Positions 17,781 to 27,943 of a stretch of 64,000 bases of DNA are shown here, in pieces (position 1 is the stretch's first letter; each line of letters begins with the position of its first letter). The stretch is from Myxococcales bacterium (lineage in GTDB: Bacteria; Myxococcota_A; Polyangia; Haliangiales; Haliangiaceae): contig JADJUF010000014.1 in assembly GCA_016717005.1 (NCBI GenBank), positions 1 to 64,000 on the forward strand, given 5' to 3'. Made by a program: the position numbers and the translations under genes. Below the pieces are notes generated by a model that worked only from the letters and a program-made list of their open reading frames with translations, was not told the DNA's origin and made no database searches.

Positions 17781-18068
17781 GGCGTCGGCCAGCGCCAGCG
17801 CCTCGGCCGGCGTGCTCTCGATCCGGACCCCGCCGGGGAGCATCAGCGTCACCGCGCGCCGCCCGTGGACCAGCACGATCACGTCGCGCCCGAACGGGAC
17901 CGTCACGCTGCGCTCCATCGGCGCCGCCAGCGGCGGGATCACGGGGATCTCGGGGTCGCTGCCCAGGCCGAAATTCGTGGGCGGCGCGGTGCTCGAGCGG
18001 CGGGCCGTCACGACCTGCGTCCGCTCGCGCGAGTGCACCCGGTACTTCGTGCCCTCGTCTTGGCTCAC
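17748..18068 (-). CDS. small hypothetical protein
   Basis: A 106-residue protein of unknown function, with a charged N-terminal half and a beta-like centre (RDVIVLVHGRRAVTLMLPGG) ending in a helix (AEALALADALS). Start GTG at 18068; a TACAAC hexamer ends 7 nt upstream and no Shine-Dalgarno sequence is seen. Coding is supported by balanced composition and third-position GC bias. Its last codons are duplicated in the 40-bp tandem repeat, so the C terminus may have been altered recently. Confidence 0.55.
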   Translation of the reverse strand: MSQDEGTKYRVHSRERTQVVTARRSSTAPPTNFGLGSDPEIPVIPPLAAPMERSVTVPFGRDVIVLVHGRRAVTLMLPGGVRIESTPAEALALADALSAAAMSTER

Positions 18069-18154
18069 CTGACTGTTGTACCGAGCCCCGCAGGAGGCGT
18101 CGCCGCGCTCTGGGTATCCGGTGAGGTAGCGACCGGCCGGACTGGTGATCGTCC

Positions 18155-18167
18155 GTACCCCCGGTAC
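18155..18167. promoter_or_regulatory. short palindrome, possible operator
   Basis: gtacc-ccc-ggtac, a perfect 5-bp inverted repeat in the 302-base stretch 18069-18370 that has no securely predicted gene. Little else is recognisable in that stretch apart from the small peptide and its promoter on the minus strand. Confidence 0.2.
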
Positions 18168-18204
18168 AGCGACCGCGGCCGCCGCGTGTGCTGCGGTACC
18201 GACG

Positions 18205-18285
18205 CTACCGGCTGAGCCGCACGGTGGCGGTGAACAGCGACAGCCCGAGCAAGCCGGCGAGGACGTTTGCGATGACGACGATCAT
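18205..18285 (-). CDS. 26-residue hydrophobic peptide (possible small membrane protein)
   Basis: ATG 18285 to TAG 18207-18205 encodes a 26-residue peptide with one hydrophobic segment (IVVIANVLAGLLGLSLF) and a basic tail, the pattern of a single-pass small membrane protein. It is too short for coding statistics. Support comes from a good promoter immediately upstream: TTTACC and TACGAT with a 17-nt spacer. It sits alone downstream of the FadL/lipoprotein operon. It could also be a chance ORF behind a promoter for an untranslated RNA. Confidence 0.35.
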   Translation of the reverse strand: MIVVIANVLAGLLGLSLFTATVRLSR

Positions 18286-18295
18286 GGTTTCTTCG

Positions 18296-18324
18296 ATCGT
18301 AGGCAGGTGTCGGCGGCGGGTAAA
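18296..18324 (-). promoter_or_regulatory. putative sigma-70-type promoter
   Basis: On the minus strand, -35 TTTACC (18324-18319), 17-nt spacer, -10 TACGAT (18301-18296), 11 nt before the ATG of the 26-residue peptide. The local sequence is AT-richer than its surroundings. Confidence 0.45.
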
Positions 18325-18370
18325 GAAAACCGCCAGATGAGCCGCTTGTAGCCGTGGCCCGCGCGGGCGG

Positions 18371-19837
18371 TCAAGGCGTGGTGCCACCGTTCGCCAGGAC
18401 CCCCAGGCGGCCGATCTCGAACGGCCCGTTGGGGCCGACCATCGGGTCGGCGGCCGTGGCCTCGACGCTGTAGAGCAGGTAGGTGGCGGCCGGGCCGTCG
18501 TCGTCGACCAGCTGCACCACGCCCGGGGCCAGCTCCTGGCGGTGGTCGAGGAACGCCGACACCCGATCGACCACCGGCCCGTACGGCCACGGGACCAGCG
18601 CCGCCGGATCGTCGACGGTCGCGGCGGCGTACCCGATCGAATAGTTGGGCGGGATCGCGACGTCCATCCCGAACTGCTGCGACTCGGCGCTCTCGCGGCC
18701 GAAGCCGCTGAACCACAGGCGCAGGGCCGGGCCGCCAGGGCCGTCGGTGACCGCGGCGTGGGGGCTGCGCAGCGCGGCGACCGCGTCCCAGAACGGCGCC
18801 CGCGGCGCGCCCGGCGCGACCGTGACCTCGGCCGGCGTCAGCACCACGCCGCGGCCCGTCAGCGTCGCGGCGACCGCACCGGTGGCGAGCTCGATCGCGC
18901 CGCCGCGCTCGAAGTAGACCGCGGCCGTGCCGTCGGGCAGCGCCACCGCCGACGGCGCGTGGATCGCCGCGGGGCCGACCCCGCCGGTGAGGACCACCTG
19001 CCCGGCCCCGAAGCTGACGCCGTCGGTGGAGGTCGCGACCTTGATCGCCGCGCCGTCGCCGCTCTCGTAGTAGAGCGCCCAGCCGGTGGCGGTGGCCACC
19101 AGCGACGGCGCGTGCGCGGCGCCGGCGTCCTCGAGCACCGGCCGGGCCGGATCGAACCGGAACTGGACGCCGTCGCGCGAGGTCGCGCGCCAGATCGAGC
19201 GCTGGGTCGGCTGGGCCTCGGCGCCGACCTCGAGGTACAGGATCACGCGCAGGCCGTCGGTGGCCGCCACCGCGAACGGCTCGGCCACCACCCGCGGGAC
19301 CCGCTGGACGTGGCAGCTCTCCGAGCCCGTGCACTCGCCGTCGACGGCGCAGTCGTCGGTGACGCAGAAGTTCCGGCTCGAGCAGACCTCGCCGGTCTGG
19401 CACTCGCTCGAGGTCGCGCACCGACCGCGGCAGGTGCCGTTGCTGCACTCCTCGCCGGGCGCGCAGGCGCCGGCGTCGCTGCAGGCCAGATCGCAGCGGT
19501 GCTGGCTGAACGTGCACACGCGATCGGCGGCGCAGTCCGACGCGGTCGCGCAGTACGGCACGGTGCAGCGGCCGCACACGCACGCCTCGCGCGAGCGGCA
19601 GTCGCCGTCGTCGGCGCACGGCGCCTCGATCTGGCTGCGATCGAAGCAGAAGCCGCCGGGCGCGGCCGCGACCGGCCCGAGGAACTGGTTGCCCAGGCAC
19701 ACCGGGGCCGGGCCCAGATCCCGCCACGGCGCGACGCCGTCGCCGGTGCGGGCGCCGCTGAACGGCTCCTCGGACGCGAAGCCGCAGGCCGCCAGCGCCA
19801 GCGTGAGCCCCACCGGGACCGCGACGAGGATGCGCAT
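18371..19837 (-). CDS. Cys-rich lipoprotein with beta-propeller-like domain
   Basis: A 488-residue predicted lipoprotein (signal ending LALAACG). Residues 50-200 contain about two dozen Cys residues in repeated modules of the type CxxDxxCxxxxxCxxGxC (for example CADDGDCRSREACVCGRC), typical of dickkopf/EGF-like repeats on myxobacterial surface proteins. The C-terminal 280 residues have repeats such as IWRATSRDGVQF and KVATSTDGVSF, resembling five-bladed glycosidase or BNR-like propellers, without an identifiable catalytic triad. The start codon ATG at 19837 shares one base with the stop of the FadL-like gene (TGATG), so it is the last gene of that operon. Confidence 0.82.
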   Translation of the reverse strand: MRILVAVPVGLTLALAACGFASEEPFSGARTGDGVAPWRDLGPAPVCLGNQFLGPVAAAPGGFCFDRSQIEAPCADDGDCRSREACVCGRCTVPYCATASDCAADRVCTFSQHRCDLACSDAGACAPGEECSNGTCRGRCATSSECQTGEVCSSRNFCVTDDCAVDGECTGSESCHVQRVPRVVAEPFAVAATDGLRVILYLEVGAEAQPTQRSIWRATSRDGVQFRFDPARPVLEDAGAAHAPSLVATATGWALYYESGDGAAIKVATSTDGVSFGAGQVVLTGGVGPAAIHAPSAVALPDGTAAVYFERGGAIELATGAVAATLTGRGVVLTPAEVTVAPGAPRAPFWDAVAALRSPHAAVTDGPGGPALRLWFSGFGRESAESQQFGMDVAIPPNYSIGYAAATVDDPAALVPWPYGPVVDRVSAFLDHRQELAPGVVQLVDDDGPAATYLLYSVEATAADPMVGPNGPFEIGRLGVLANGGTTP

Positions 19838-21120
19838 CAGAACCTCACCGTGGTGGTCAGGGTGGCGTGGACCACGTCGCCGCCCGACGAGAACGCCTGG
19901 CCGGGGAACAGGTCGACCTGCTTCTGCGTCAGGCGATCCTCGAGGTGCTGCCATTGCAGGCCGAGATCCACGTCGATCGGCCGGGTCAGGATCGGCCGGC
20001 CGTCGCGGATCGTGACGCCGACGCCGGCGGCGAGCTGCAGCCGGTCACCGTCGGCGTAGCTGGTGAGGCCGACCTGCGGCGGCACCGGCGACGGCAGGAA
20101 CGCCGCGCCGGCCCGGGCCGCGACGTCGAGCCGCGCGCCCTGGTGGCGGTACTCGGTGCCGAGGCGGACGCTGACGGTGTCGGTGAAGTCGGGCGCCGGG
20201 GTCGCGGTCGAGACCAGCGGCGGCGTGATGTCGAGCGCCACCAGCACGTCGAGCGACGGCGGCGCCGGGAACGCCGACCACTGCTGCCAGGTCAGCTCGG
20301 CGTCGACGGTCCAGGCCGGCAGCACGTCGACCGCGATCGCGCCGGTGATCCGGGCCGGCGTGAAGTAGTCGCTGGCCCGCAGCGCCACCAGCGCGTCGCC
20401 GGTGACGACCCCGGCCACCTCGACGTTGGCGAGGATGTCGAGCGCGAGGTCGAGCGACAGCTGGCCGCGGTAGGTCACCGCCGCGCGCACGCGCGGGTGC
20501 GGCCGCAGCCACAGCCCGACCAGCGGCGCCACCCGCGGCGGCAGCTCGACGTCGAGCTCGGCCCGGCCGACCTTGGCGCCGGCGACGACGCCGACGTCGA
20601 AGACGATCTTGTTGCTGCGCGCGTCGGCCAGGAGCGACGCGCCGACGCCGAACGCCAGCTTGTCGGCGTGGGCCACCGCCGCGACCGGCTCGACCACCAC
20701 GCGGGCGTCGTTGTCGAGCAGCAGGAACCGCGGCTCGGTGATCGGCGCCAGGCGGATGCGCGCCAGGTACTGATCGGGCAGGTACAGGCCCAGGCCGACG
20801 CCGAGCGTGAGCTCGGGCGTGAGCGGGATCGGCACCGCCAGGCCGATCGAGGTGCCGTGGACCGGCTCGACGCCGGCGTCGCGGCCGTCGAGGGCCAGGC
20901 CCATCCAGCCCGCGCTCCAGCCGATCGTCACCTCGGGGTGCTTGGCCAGCGCGACGCCGCCGGGCTGGTGGTGCGCGGCCGCGGCGCCGGTCGCGGTCGC
21001 GGTCACCGCGCCGCCCTGCCCGGCCGCGGCGCCGCCGAGCCCGAACTGCTCGAGCGGATCGGCCGCGGCCACCGCCGGCAGCGCCAGCAGCGCCGCCGCC
21101 GCGAGCGCGCGCGCGGTCAC
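19837..21120 (-). CDS. FadL/OmpP1-family outer-membrane protein
   Basis: A 427-residue outer-membrane beta barrel of the FadL (hydrophobic-compound uptake) family. GTG at 21120 is followed by a signal peptide (ALAAAALLALPAVAAA). The N-terminal family block appears as QFGLGGAAAGQGGAVTA and HHQPGGVALAKHPEVTIG, a variant of the usual YYNPAGLA plug motif. Alternating amphipathic strands fill the rest, and the protein ends with an aromatic residue (TTVRF), as is typical for BamA-assembled barrels. It overlaps the preceding FadL-like gene by GTGA. Substrate unknown. Confidence 0.85.
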   Translation of the reverse strand: MTARALAAAALLALPAVAAADPLEQFGLGGAAAGQGGAVTATATGAAAAHHQPGGVALAKHPEVTIGWSAGWMGLALDGRDAGVEPVHGTSIGLAVPIPLTPELTLGVGLGLYLPDQYLARIRLAPITEPRFLLLDNDARVVVEPVAAVAHADKLAFGVGASLLADARSNKIVFDVGVVAGAKVGRAELDVELPPRVAPLVGLWLRPHPRVRAAVTYRGQLSLDLALDILANVEVAGVVTGDALVALRASDYFTPARITGAIAVDVLPAWTVDAELTWQQWSAFPAPPSLDVLVALDITPPLVSTATPAPDFTDTVSVRLGTEYRHQGARLDVAARAGAAFLPSPVPPQVGLTSYADGDRLQLAAGVGVTIRDGRPILTRPIDVDLGLQWQHLEDRLTQKQVDLFPGQAFSSGGDVVHATLTTTVRF

Positions 21121-22472
21121 AGGCCGACCTCGACGGTGAGCCCGCCCGAGAACACCTGGCCGCCCGAGTCGATGCGCGGATAGCCGGGGTTTCCGATCTG
21201 CGCCCCCTGCGTGGCCGGCGCCTGGGGATCGTCGGTGACCTCGTCGCGCAGGCCGTCGAACGTGCCGCCCTCGACGCCGGTCGCCAGGATCGTCTTGGTC
21301 AGCGTCCGCGCGCCCAGCACCTGGGCCTGCGCGTGGATCGAGATGACCATCGGCTTGCCCGCGATCGCGCGCGGCCAGGCGTGGGCCAGGCCCAGGCCGA
21401 TCGTGTGCTTGGGGCCGTCGAGCAGGTTGGTCACGCCCGGCTGCGACGCGGGCACCGGCGAGGTCTCGAACCCGTAGCCGGCGCGGCCGATCAACGCCGG
21501 GCCGAGCGCGACGTCGCCGCCGAGCCGGATCGACACGGTGTCCTGCCACGGCACCGACGGCAGCTCGGCCGCCAGCGGCCCCACCAGCGGCAGCGCGCTG
21601 CCGACCTTGACGAACGGGCCCGGGTAGCTCGACCAGCGCGCGTACCCGAGATCGAGGTGGATCGCGCCGCCGGGCGGACGCCAGGTCGCGCCGAGCGCCA
21701 CCTGGTGCGGCGAGAACTGGCTGGTGGCCTGCAGATCGAGATCGATCGGCTCGCCCGCGACCTCGGTCTCGGCCACGGTCGAAAACGGCACCTCGAACCG
21801 CTGCCGGTACACCGCCGCGACCGCCAGATCGGCGCGCGGCCGCCAGCGCGCGCCGGCGACCAGTCGCGCCACCGCTGGCACGATCTCGTCGACGCGGGCC
21901 TCGAGCGCCCGGGTCGCGCCCTCGCCGGCCTCGATGCCACCGCCGAGCCCGGCCAGGAAGTTCGCGGCGACGCCGACCTCGATCGTGTCGGTGACGCGCA
22001 CGCCCACGCCGGGCACCACGACCAGCCGCTCGCTGCGGCCCTGGTAGTACGGGAAGAACGGCTGGTCGGGGAACTGCGCGGTGATGCGGACGATCGATGT
22101 CGGCAGCACGTACATGCCGAGCCCGAGGCCGATCCGGCCCGCCAGCGGCCCGCCCAGCGGCGCCGGCAGCGTGACCCCGAACAGGCCGCCGCCGGGCTGC
22201 GCCAGGGGCGTGCGCCGATCGTTGATCCGCAGGTTCGACACCGCGCCCAGCACGCCGGTCGTGAGCGTGCGGCGCCCGGCGGCAAGCCCGGCCGGGTTCA
22301 TCCAGGTCGCGGCCATGTCGTCGACGTCGGCGATGCCGGCGCCAGCGTGGGCGGCGTGGCGGCTGCCGAAGCCGAACAGCTCGATCGGGTTGGCGACGGC
22401 GGGCGCGGCCCGGCCCGCGGTGACGAGGCCCGCCACCACGGCGATCCGGCGCAGCCTGCCCATCCGGCGCAT
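21117..22472 (-). CDS. FadL/OmpP1-family outer-membrane protein
   Basis: A 451-residue protein with signal peptide and the FadL plug signature in a more canonical form: FGFGSRHAAHAGAGIADVDD then MAATWMNPAGLA. Strand-rich barrel sequence follows with FadL-type blocks such as FSPHQVALGATWRP and WSSYPGPF. It is the first gene of a three-gene minus-strand operon (two FadL-like barrels, then a Cys-rich lipoprotein). Tandem FadL paralogues suggest uptake of related lipophilic compounds or a hetero-complex (inference). ATG at 22472 or 22463 are both possible; 22472 has GATATT nine bases upstream. Confidence 0.87.
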   Translation of the reverse strand: MRRMGRLRRIAVVAGLVTAGRAAPAVANPIELFGFGSRHAAHAGAGIADVDDMAATWMNPAGLAAGRRTLTTGVLGAVSNLRINDRRTPLAQPGGGLFGVTLPAPLGGPLAGRIGLGLGMYVLPTSIVRITAQFPDQPFFPYYQGRSERLVVVPGVGVRVTDTIEVGVAANFLAGLGGGIEAGEGATRALEARVDEIVPAVARLVAGARWRPRADLAVAAVYRQRFEVPFSTVAETEVAGEPIDLDLQATSQFSPHQVALGATWRPPGGAIHLDLGYARWSSYPGPFVKVGSALPLVGPLAAELPSVPWQDTVSIRLGGDVALGPALIGRAGYGFETSPVPASQPGVTNLLDGPKHTIGLGLAHAWPRAIAGKPMVISIHAQAQVLGARTLTKTILATGVEGGTFDGLRDEVTDDPQAPATQGAQIGNPGYPRIDSGGQVFSGGLTVEVGL

Positions 22473-22543
22473 CGAGCCCGAATATCATCGACCACCCCCG
22501 CCGGGCCAGCGTGATCGCGGTCGACGACAGCCCGGGGCCGCGG

Positions 22544-22552
22544 TGGTAGGTT
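22544..22552 (+). promoter_or_regulatory. extended -10 (TGG-TAGGTT)
   Basis: TGG at 22544-22546 and TAGGTT at 22547-22552 end exactly 7 nt before the ATG at 22559. A weak -35-like ACGACA lies 17 nt upstream. Predicts a leaderless message. Confidence 0.45.
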
Positions 22553-22558
22553 GATCGG

Positions 22559-23488
22559 ATGCGGTCCGCCCATGGTCCTGGCCTCGCCGTGGCGCTCGCG
22601 CTTTTCGGCTGCGGCGCCGACGGCGGCGGCGGCTCCGTCGACGCCCGGGTGTTCGGCGAGCAGTGCCAGCCCGGCGGCACCTTCGCCCTCGACGGCCGGG
22701 CCGCGGTGCTCGGCACGCTCAACGTCCACGTCAACGCCTCGGGCCTGGTCGAGGTCGACACCACCGCCGAGCTGTTGATCGCCCTCGACATCGACCAGAC
22801 CGGCACCGCGGTCGCGGTCCGGGCCGAGGCCTGCGCGATCGAGATCCCGGCGATCCCGATCGCCGGCCAGGACCGGCCGATCCGGTTCGAGGTCCCGGCG
22901 ACGACCGTCGCGTCGGTGGCCGGCGTGTCCGGCACCGGCTCCCTGACCTCGGCCGACGCGACCTGCGCGACGCTCGCGACCGAGCGCCTGACCTTGGTGA
23001 TCGGCGCGATCCTCGATCCCGCGACCGCCGCCACCGCGCCCTTGCCCGAGGCTGACAGCGCCGGCGCGTTCCGGTTCTGCCCGCCGTCGGCCGACACCAC
23101 CTGCGACCTGGCGATCGGCGTCAACTGCGCGTGCGATCAAGAGGCCGACGCCAAGCCCGGCGCGACGCTCCTGGCCTACGACGTGCCCGCGGTGAACCTC
23201 GACGAGGTCTACGTCGCGCTGCGCACCCAGTTCGCGCTGACCGGCGAGGTGTTCTCGTCGGACCTGATCCTCGGCGAGATCGACGCGTCGATCCAGCAGG
23301 GCATCCTCGGCTGCCACCTGGCGACCGGCGGGCCGTGCACCCCGGCGCAGGTCGGCGCGGTCAAGAACCTGAACCCGGTGATCACCCAGCAGCCGGGCAA
23401 CCCGTCGACGTTCCGGGCCGTGCGGGTGCCGACCGACGCGACCTGCGCCGACGTGATCGCCCAGCGCGACACGCTGTTCCCGCGCTGA
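22559..23488 (+). CDS. lipoprotein, function unknown
   Basis: A 309-residue predicted lipoprotein: ATG at 22559, hydrophobic signal and lipobox LFGC followed by Gly-rich linker. The mature protein is rich in beta strands and carries about nine Cys residues, likely disulfide-bonded (CQPGG, ACAIEIP, CATLA, FCPPS, CDLAIGVNCACD, GCHLATGGPC, CADVIAQ). No known domain is recognised. It is divergent from the FadL operon (86 nt between starts), so the two may share regulation. The start is supported by the extended -10 just upstream. Confidence 0.75.
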   Translation: MRSAHGPGLAVALALFGCGADGGGGSVDARVFGEQCQPGGTFALDGRAAVLGTLNVHVNASGLVEVDTTAELLIALDIDQTGTAVAVRAEACAIEIPAIPIAGQDRPIRFEVPATTVASVAGVSGTGSLTSADATCATLATERLTLVIGAILDPATAATAPLPEADSAGAFRFCPPSADTTCDLAIGVNCACDQEADAKPGATLLAYDVPAVNLDEVYVALRTQFALTGEVFSSDLILGEIDASIQQGILGCHLATGGPCTPAQVGAVKNLNPVITQQPGNPSTFRAVRVPTDATCADVIAQRDTLFPR

Positions 23489-23491
23489 GTT

Positions 23492-23740
23492 TCAGTCCTC
23501 GCGGGTCTTGCGCAGCGCGCCGGCCAGCGGATCGGCCCGGTCCTCGGGCCGCACGCCCAGCCCGTCGGCCTCACGGTCGCCCTCGTAGGGATCGCGGCCG
23601 TAGGCGTCGCGCACGAGGACCTCGCGCTCGGGCTGCGGGTGGACCGGCGCGGGCGCGTCGTCGGCGGTGGCCTCCTCGGGCGGCGGGTCCGGCGCGGCGG
23701 GGGCCGTCGGGATCGGTAGGGTCGGGGTCTGGTCCGGCAT
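23492..23740 (-). CDS. small Pro-rich acidic protein
   Basis: An 82-residue protein. The N-terminal half is low-complexity Pro/Ala/Thr; the C-terminal half is charged with several Asp/Arg pairs (DAYGRDPYEGDREADG). No domain is recognised. Unlike most genes here it has a good Shine-Dalgarno sequence, GAGGAG six bases before the ATG at 23740. It ends 4 nt after the convergent lipoprotein stop. Probably real, function unknown. Confidence 0.6.
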   Translation of the reverse strand: MPDQTPTLPIPTAPAAPDPPPEEATADDAPAPVHPQPEREVLVRDAYGRDPYEGDREADGLGVRPEDRADPLAGALRKTRED

Positions 23741-23831
23741 GCGTGCTCCTCGATCGGTTGTCGTCGGAGCAACGTAAGGACGAACCGCCGTCGCGCCAGC
23801 GGCCATGACCGCCCCGCCTGGGCGCCGGCCG

Positions 23832-25598
<1,767 letters not shown>

Positions 25599-25601
<3 letters not shown>

Positions 25602-25702
25602 CCAGCGATGGTCCCGCGGCGACCGCGACGCCGTCAAGCGGACTCGCGAGGCCGCGCTCGGGCCCCCACCGGCGTCGGGGGCCTGGTACCATCAGCGGAT
25701 GC
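25599..25702. promoter_or_regulatory. divergent control region with inverted start-site boxes
   Basis: The 98-base gap between the divergent kinase and TPR genes is bounded by two copies of one box in opposite orientation, ACCATCGCTGGATG (minus strand) and ACCATCAGCGGATG (plus strand), each containing the start codon. Between them lies a 7-bp hairpin, ggccccc (25661-25667) and gggggcc (25677-25683). Shared regulation is plausible. Confidence 0.35.
25684..25692 (+). promoter_or_regulatory. extended -10 (TGG-TACCAT)
   Basis: TGG at 25684-25686 and TACCAT at 25687-25692, ending 7 nt before the ATG at 25699. Confidence 0.45.
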
Positions 25703-26494
25703 GCGTCGCACTCGCCGTGCTGTTCGCCGCCGGGGCGCTCGCCGGCACCGCCCGGGCCGACGACGCCGACGAGCGCAAGGCCCGCGCCGCGACCTTGGTC
25801 GAGGCCGCCACCGCCGCCCAGCAGGCGGCCGACTACCCGACGGCCATCGCGCGCCTGCGCGAGGCGTACGACCTGATCCCACACCCAGACCTGCTCTACA
25901 ACATGGGGCAGGCGTACCGCCTCGCCGACCAGCCCTGGGACGCGATCGAGCAGTACGAGCGCTACCTGGCGGTCGAGCCCAAGGGCAGCTTCGCGAAGAC
26001 CGCGCGCCAGCACCTGGCCGCGCTCAAGAAGGCGACCCGCGGCAAGACCCGACCGACCGAGCCGCCGCCGAAGCCGGACGCGCCGCCACCGCCGCCACTG
26101 CCCGACGTCGTCGAAGATCGGCCGCCCCCGCCGACCGAGCCGCTCGCGCTGAACCGTGCCGAGCTGGCGCCGCCCGGTCGCGCTCGGCCTCGGCGTGGCT
26201 GGCGTGGCCGGGCTCGCGGTCGGCGGCTACTTCGGGCTGCACGCCCGCTCGATCAGCGACGAGCTGTCGAGCCACGACGGCCCCTGGACCGACGCGCTCC
26301 TGGCCAAGCAGCACGAGGGCGAGACCGCCGAGACCCGCGCGATCATCGGCCTGGCCGCCGGCGGCGCGCTGGTCGTGAGCGGCGTGATCCTGTTCGCGCT
26401 CGACCAGCGCGCGCGGGGCCGCGCCGACGACGTCGCGCTCGTGCCCACGCTGACCCCGTCGTCGGTCGGCCTCGCGGTCAGCGGCGCGCTCTAG
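25699..26494 (+). CDS. TPR-domain membrane protein, frameshifted
   Basis: An exported TPR protein. Signal peptide from ATG 25699 (MRVALAVLFAAGALAG), then tetratricopeptide repeats (YPTAIARLREAYDLIPHPDLLYNMGQAY, split here as two helices of one repeat, and AIEQYERYLAVEP), then a Pro-rich linker. The frame then becomes Arg-rich noise, while the +1 frame continues as GLGVAGVAGLAVGGYFG (transmembrane) and a second transmembrane segment, ending SVGLAVSGAL with a stop at 26494. This TPR-linker-membrane tail layout is common in myxobacteria, so the two parts are one gene with an indel between about 26153 and 26175. Divergent from the PEGA kinase and followed by the CLC gene 16 nt downstream. Confidence 0.75.
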
Positions 26495-26510
26495 GTCCCG
26501 TCGCCGCGCC

Positions 26511-27917
26511 ATGGGCAACCTGTACCAGCGCCTCGACGACGACCAGCGCGAGCTCCACGACTCCTGGGAGAACATCGCGCGCATGCTGGTGGTGGTGGTG
26601 GTGCTCGCCGTGATCGTCTGGGGGCTGTGCTCGGGCCTGCGCTGGCTGGTCCACGCCAGCTTCGACGGCGTGCACCACTGGCTCGACGGCCGCGGCGGTG
26701 ACGCGGTCGCGGTCGGCGCGCTCACGGCGCTGCTCGTCGTCGGCGGGCTCATCCGCGGCGCGATCCTGCGGCGCCCGGCCTGGCGCGAGACCGAGGGCGA
26801 CGGGATCGACGTCGCGCTCGGCAACTACCACTGCACCTACGAGCACGCCGGCGACGATCCGCAGCCGCGCTACGACCGGCCGGCGTTCGGCCTCGCCGTG
26901 CGCAAGCTGATCGCGACCGCGCTCACCCTCGGCGCCGGCGGCTCGGGCGGGATCGAGGCGCCGGTGGTCGTCGCCGGCGAGGCGATCGGCGCCGGCTGCG
27001 CCCGGGTGTTCCAGGCCCGCCGCGAGGCCGAGCTGCGCACGTACCAGCTCGCGGGGATCGCCGCCGGGGTCGGCACGCTCCTGGGCGCGCCGTTCACCGC
27101 CGCGCTGTTCGCGATCGAGGTCGCGTACGGCGACCGCATCATCTACCGCAAGTTCGCCTACGCGCTGGTCGCCGCGATGATCGGCTACGCGCTCAACCAG
27201 CGCGTGCTCGGCACCGGCGTGCTGTTCTCGGCGCCGTGGCACGACCGCACCTACTCGCTGGCCGAGTACGGCATCACCGTGCTGGTCGCGGTCGCGGTGT
27301 CGGCGCCGATCGCGCTGGGGTTCGGGCTGCTGACCCGCCACACCGGCGCGCTGGTCCGTCGAGCCGACGGCATGCTCCGGGGCGCCGCCGGCGGCGCGGG
27401 CGGCGCGCTGGTCACGATCCCGCTGTGGCTCGCGGCCGACATCGAGCCCCACCACGTCCTCGGGATGGGCGAGCACACGCTGGCGGAGCTGCTGACCGGC
27501 GTCGACTACGCGTGGTGGTTCCTGGCGCTCTTGCTGATCGGCAAGATGCTCACGACCGGGTTCACGATCGGCTCGGGCGGCAGCGCCGGCATGCTGATCC
27601 CGGCGATGTTCCTCGGCGGCGTCTCGGGCCGCCTCACCGCCGAGCTGCTCGAGCTCGCCGGCCTCGCGCCGGCCGGGATGGACCCGGCGATCTTCGTCGT
27701 CGTCGGCATCGCCTCGTCGCTGGTCGCGGTGATCGGCGTGCCGCTCGCGGCGATCGCGCTGGTCCTCGAGGTGTTCGGCCCGCGCTACGGCCCGCCGGCC
27801 GCGCTCGCGTGTGGCATGACCTACGTGCTGACGCTGCGGATCAAGGTCTACGGCGCGCAGCGGCGCGCGCCCGACCCCGACGCCGACGAGACCGGCGGCG
27901 TCGCGCCCACGGCCTAG
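26511..27917 (+). CDS. CLC-family chloride channel/antiporter
   Basis: A 468-residue membrane protein of the CLC family, which moves chloride (or fluoride/nitrate), often in exchange for protons. Recognisable parts are GAGGSGGIEAPVV (the selectivity and gating loop, a variant of GREGP with the gating Glu), GAPFTAALFAIEV (helix G-H region) and TIGSGGSAGMLIPAMFLGG (the GxFxP-like loop). About ten hydrophobic helices are visible, plus an unusual soluble N terminus of about 25 residues and a His/Glu-rich loop near residue 105. No CBS domains are present. It follows the TPR gene by 16 nt and converges with gpsA. Confidence 0.87.
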   Translation: MGNLYQRLDDDQRELHDSWENIARMLVVVVVLAVIVWGLCSGLRWLVHASFDGVHHWLDGRGGDAVAVGALTALLVVGGLIRGAILRRPAWRETEGDGIDVALGNYHCTYEHAGDDPQPRYDRPAFGLAVRKLIATALTLGAGGSGGIEAPVVVAGEAIGAGCARVFQARREAELRTYQLAGIAAGVGTLLGAPFTAALFAIEVAYGDRIIYRKFAYALVAAMIGYALNQRVLGTGVLFSAPWHDRTYSLAEYGITVLVAVAVSAPIALGFGLLTRHTGALVRRADGMLRGAAGGAGGALVTIPLWLAADIEPHHVLGMGEHTLAELLTGVDYAWWFLALLLIGKMLTTGFTIGSGGSAGMLIPAMFLGGVSGRLTAELLELAGLAPAGMDPAIFVVVGIASSLVAVIGVPLAAIALVLEVFGPRYGPPAALACGMTYVLTLRIKVYGAQRRAPDPDADETGGVAPTA

Positions 27918-27943
27918 CCGATCGCGCCGCCGCGCCGCCGCGC

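Noticed and set aside
26156..26494. Separate small membrane protein starting at GTG 26156
   Set aside because: It begins inside the TPR gene in another frame and completes the usual signal-TPR-linker-membrane layout, so a frameshift in one gene is simpler.
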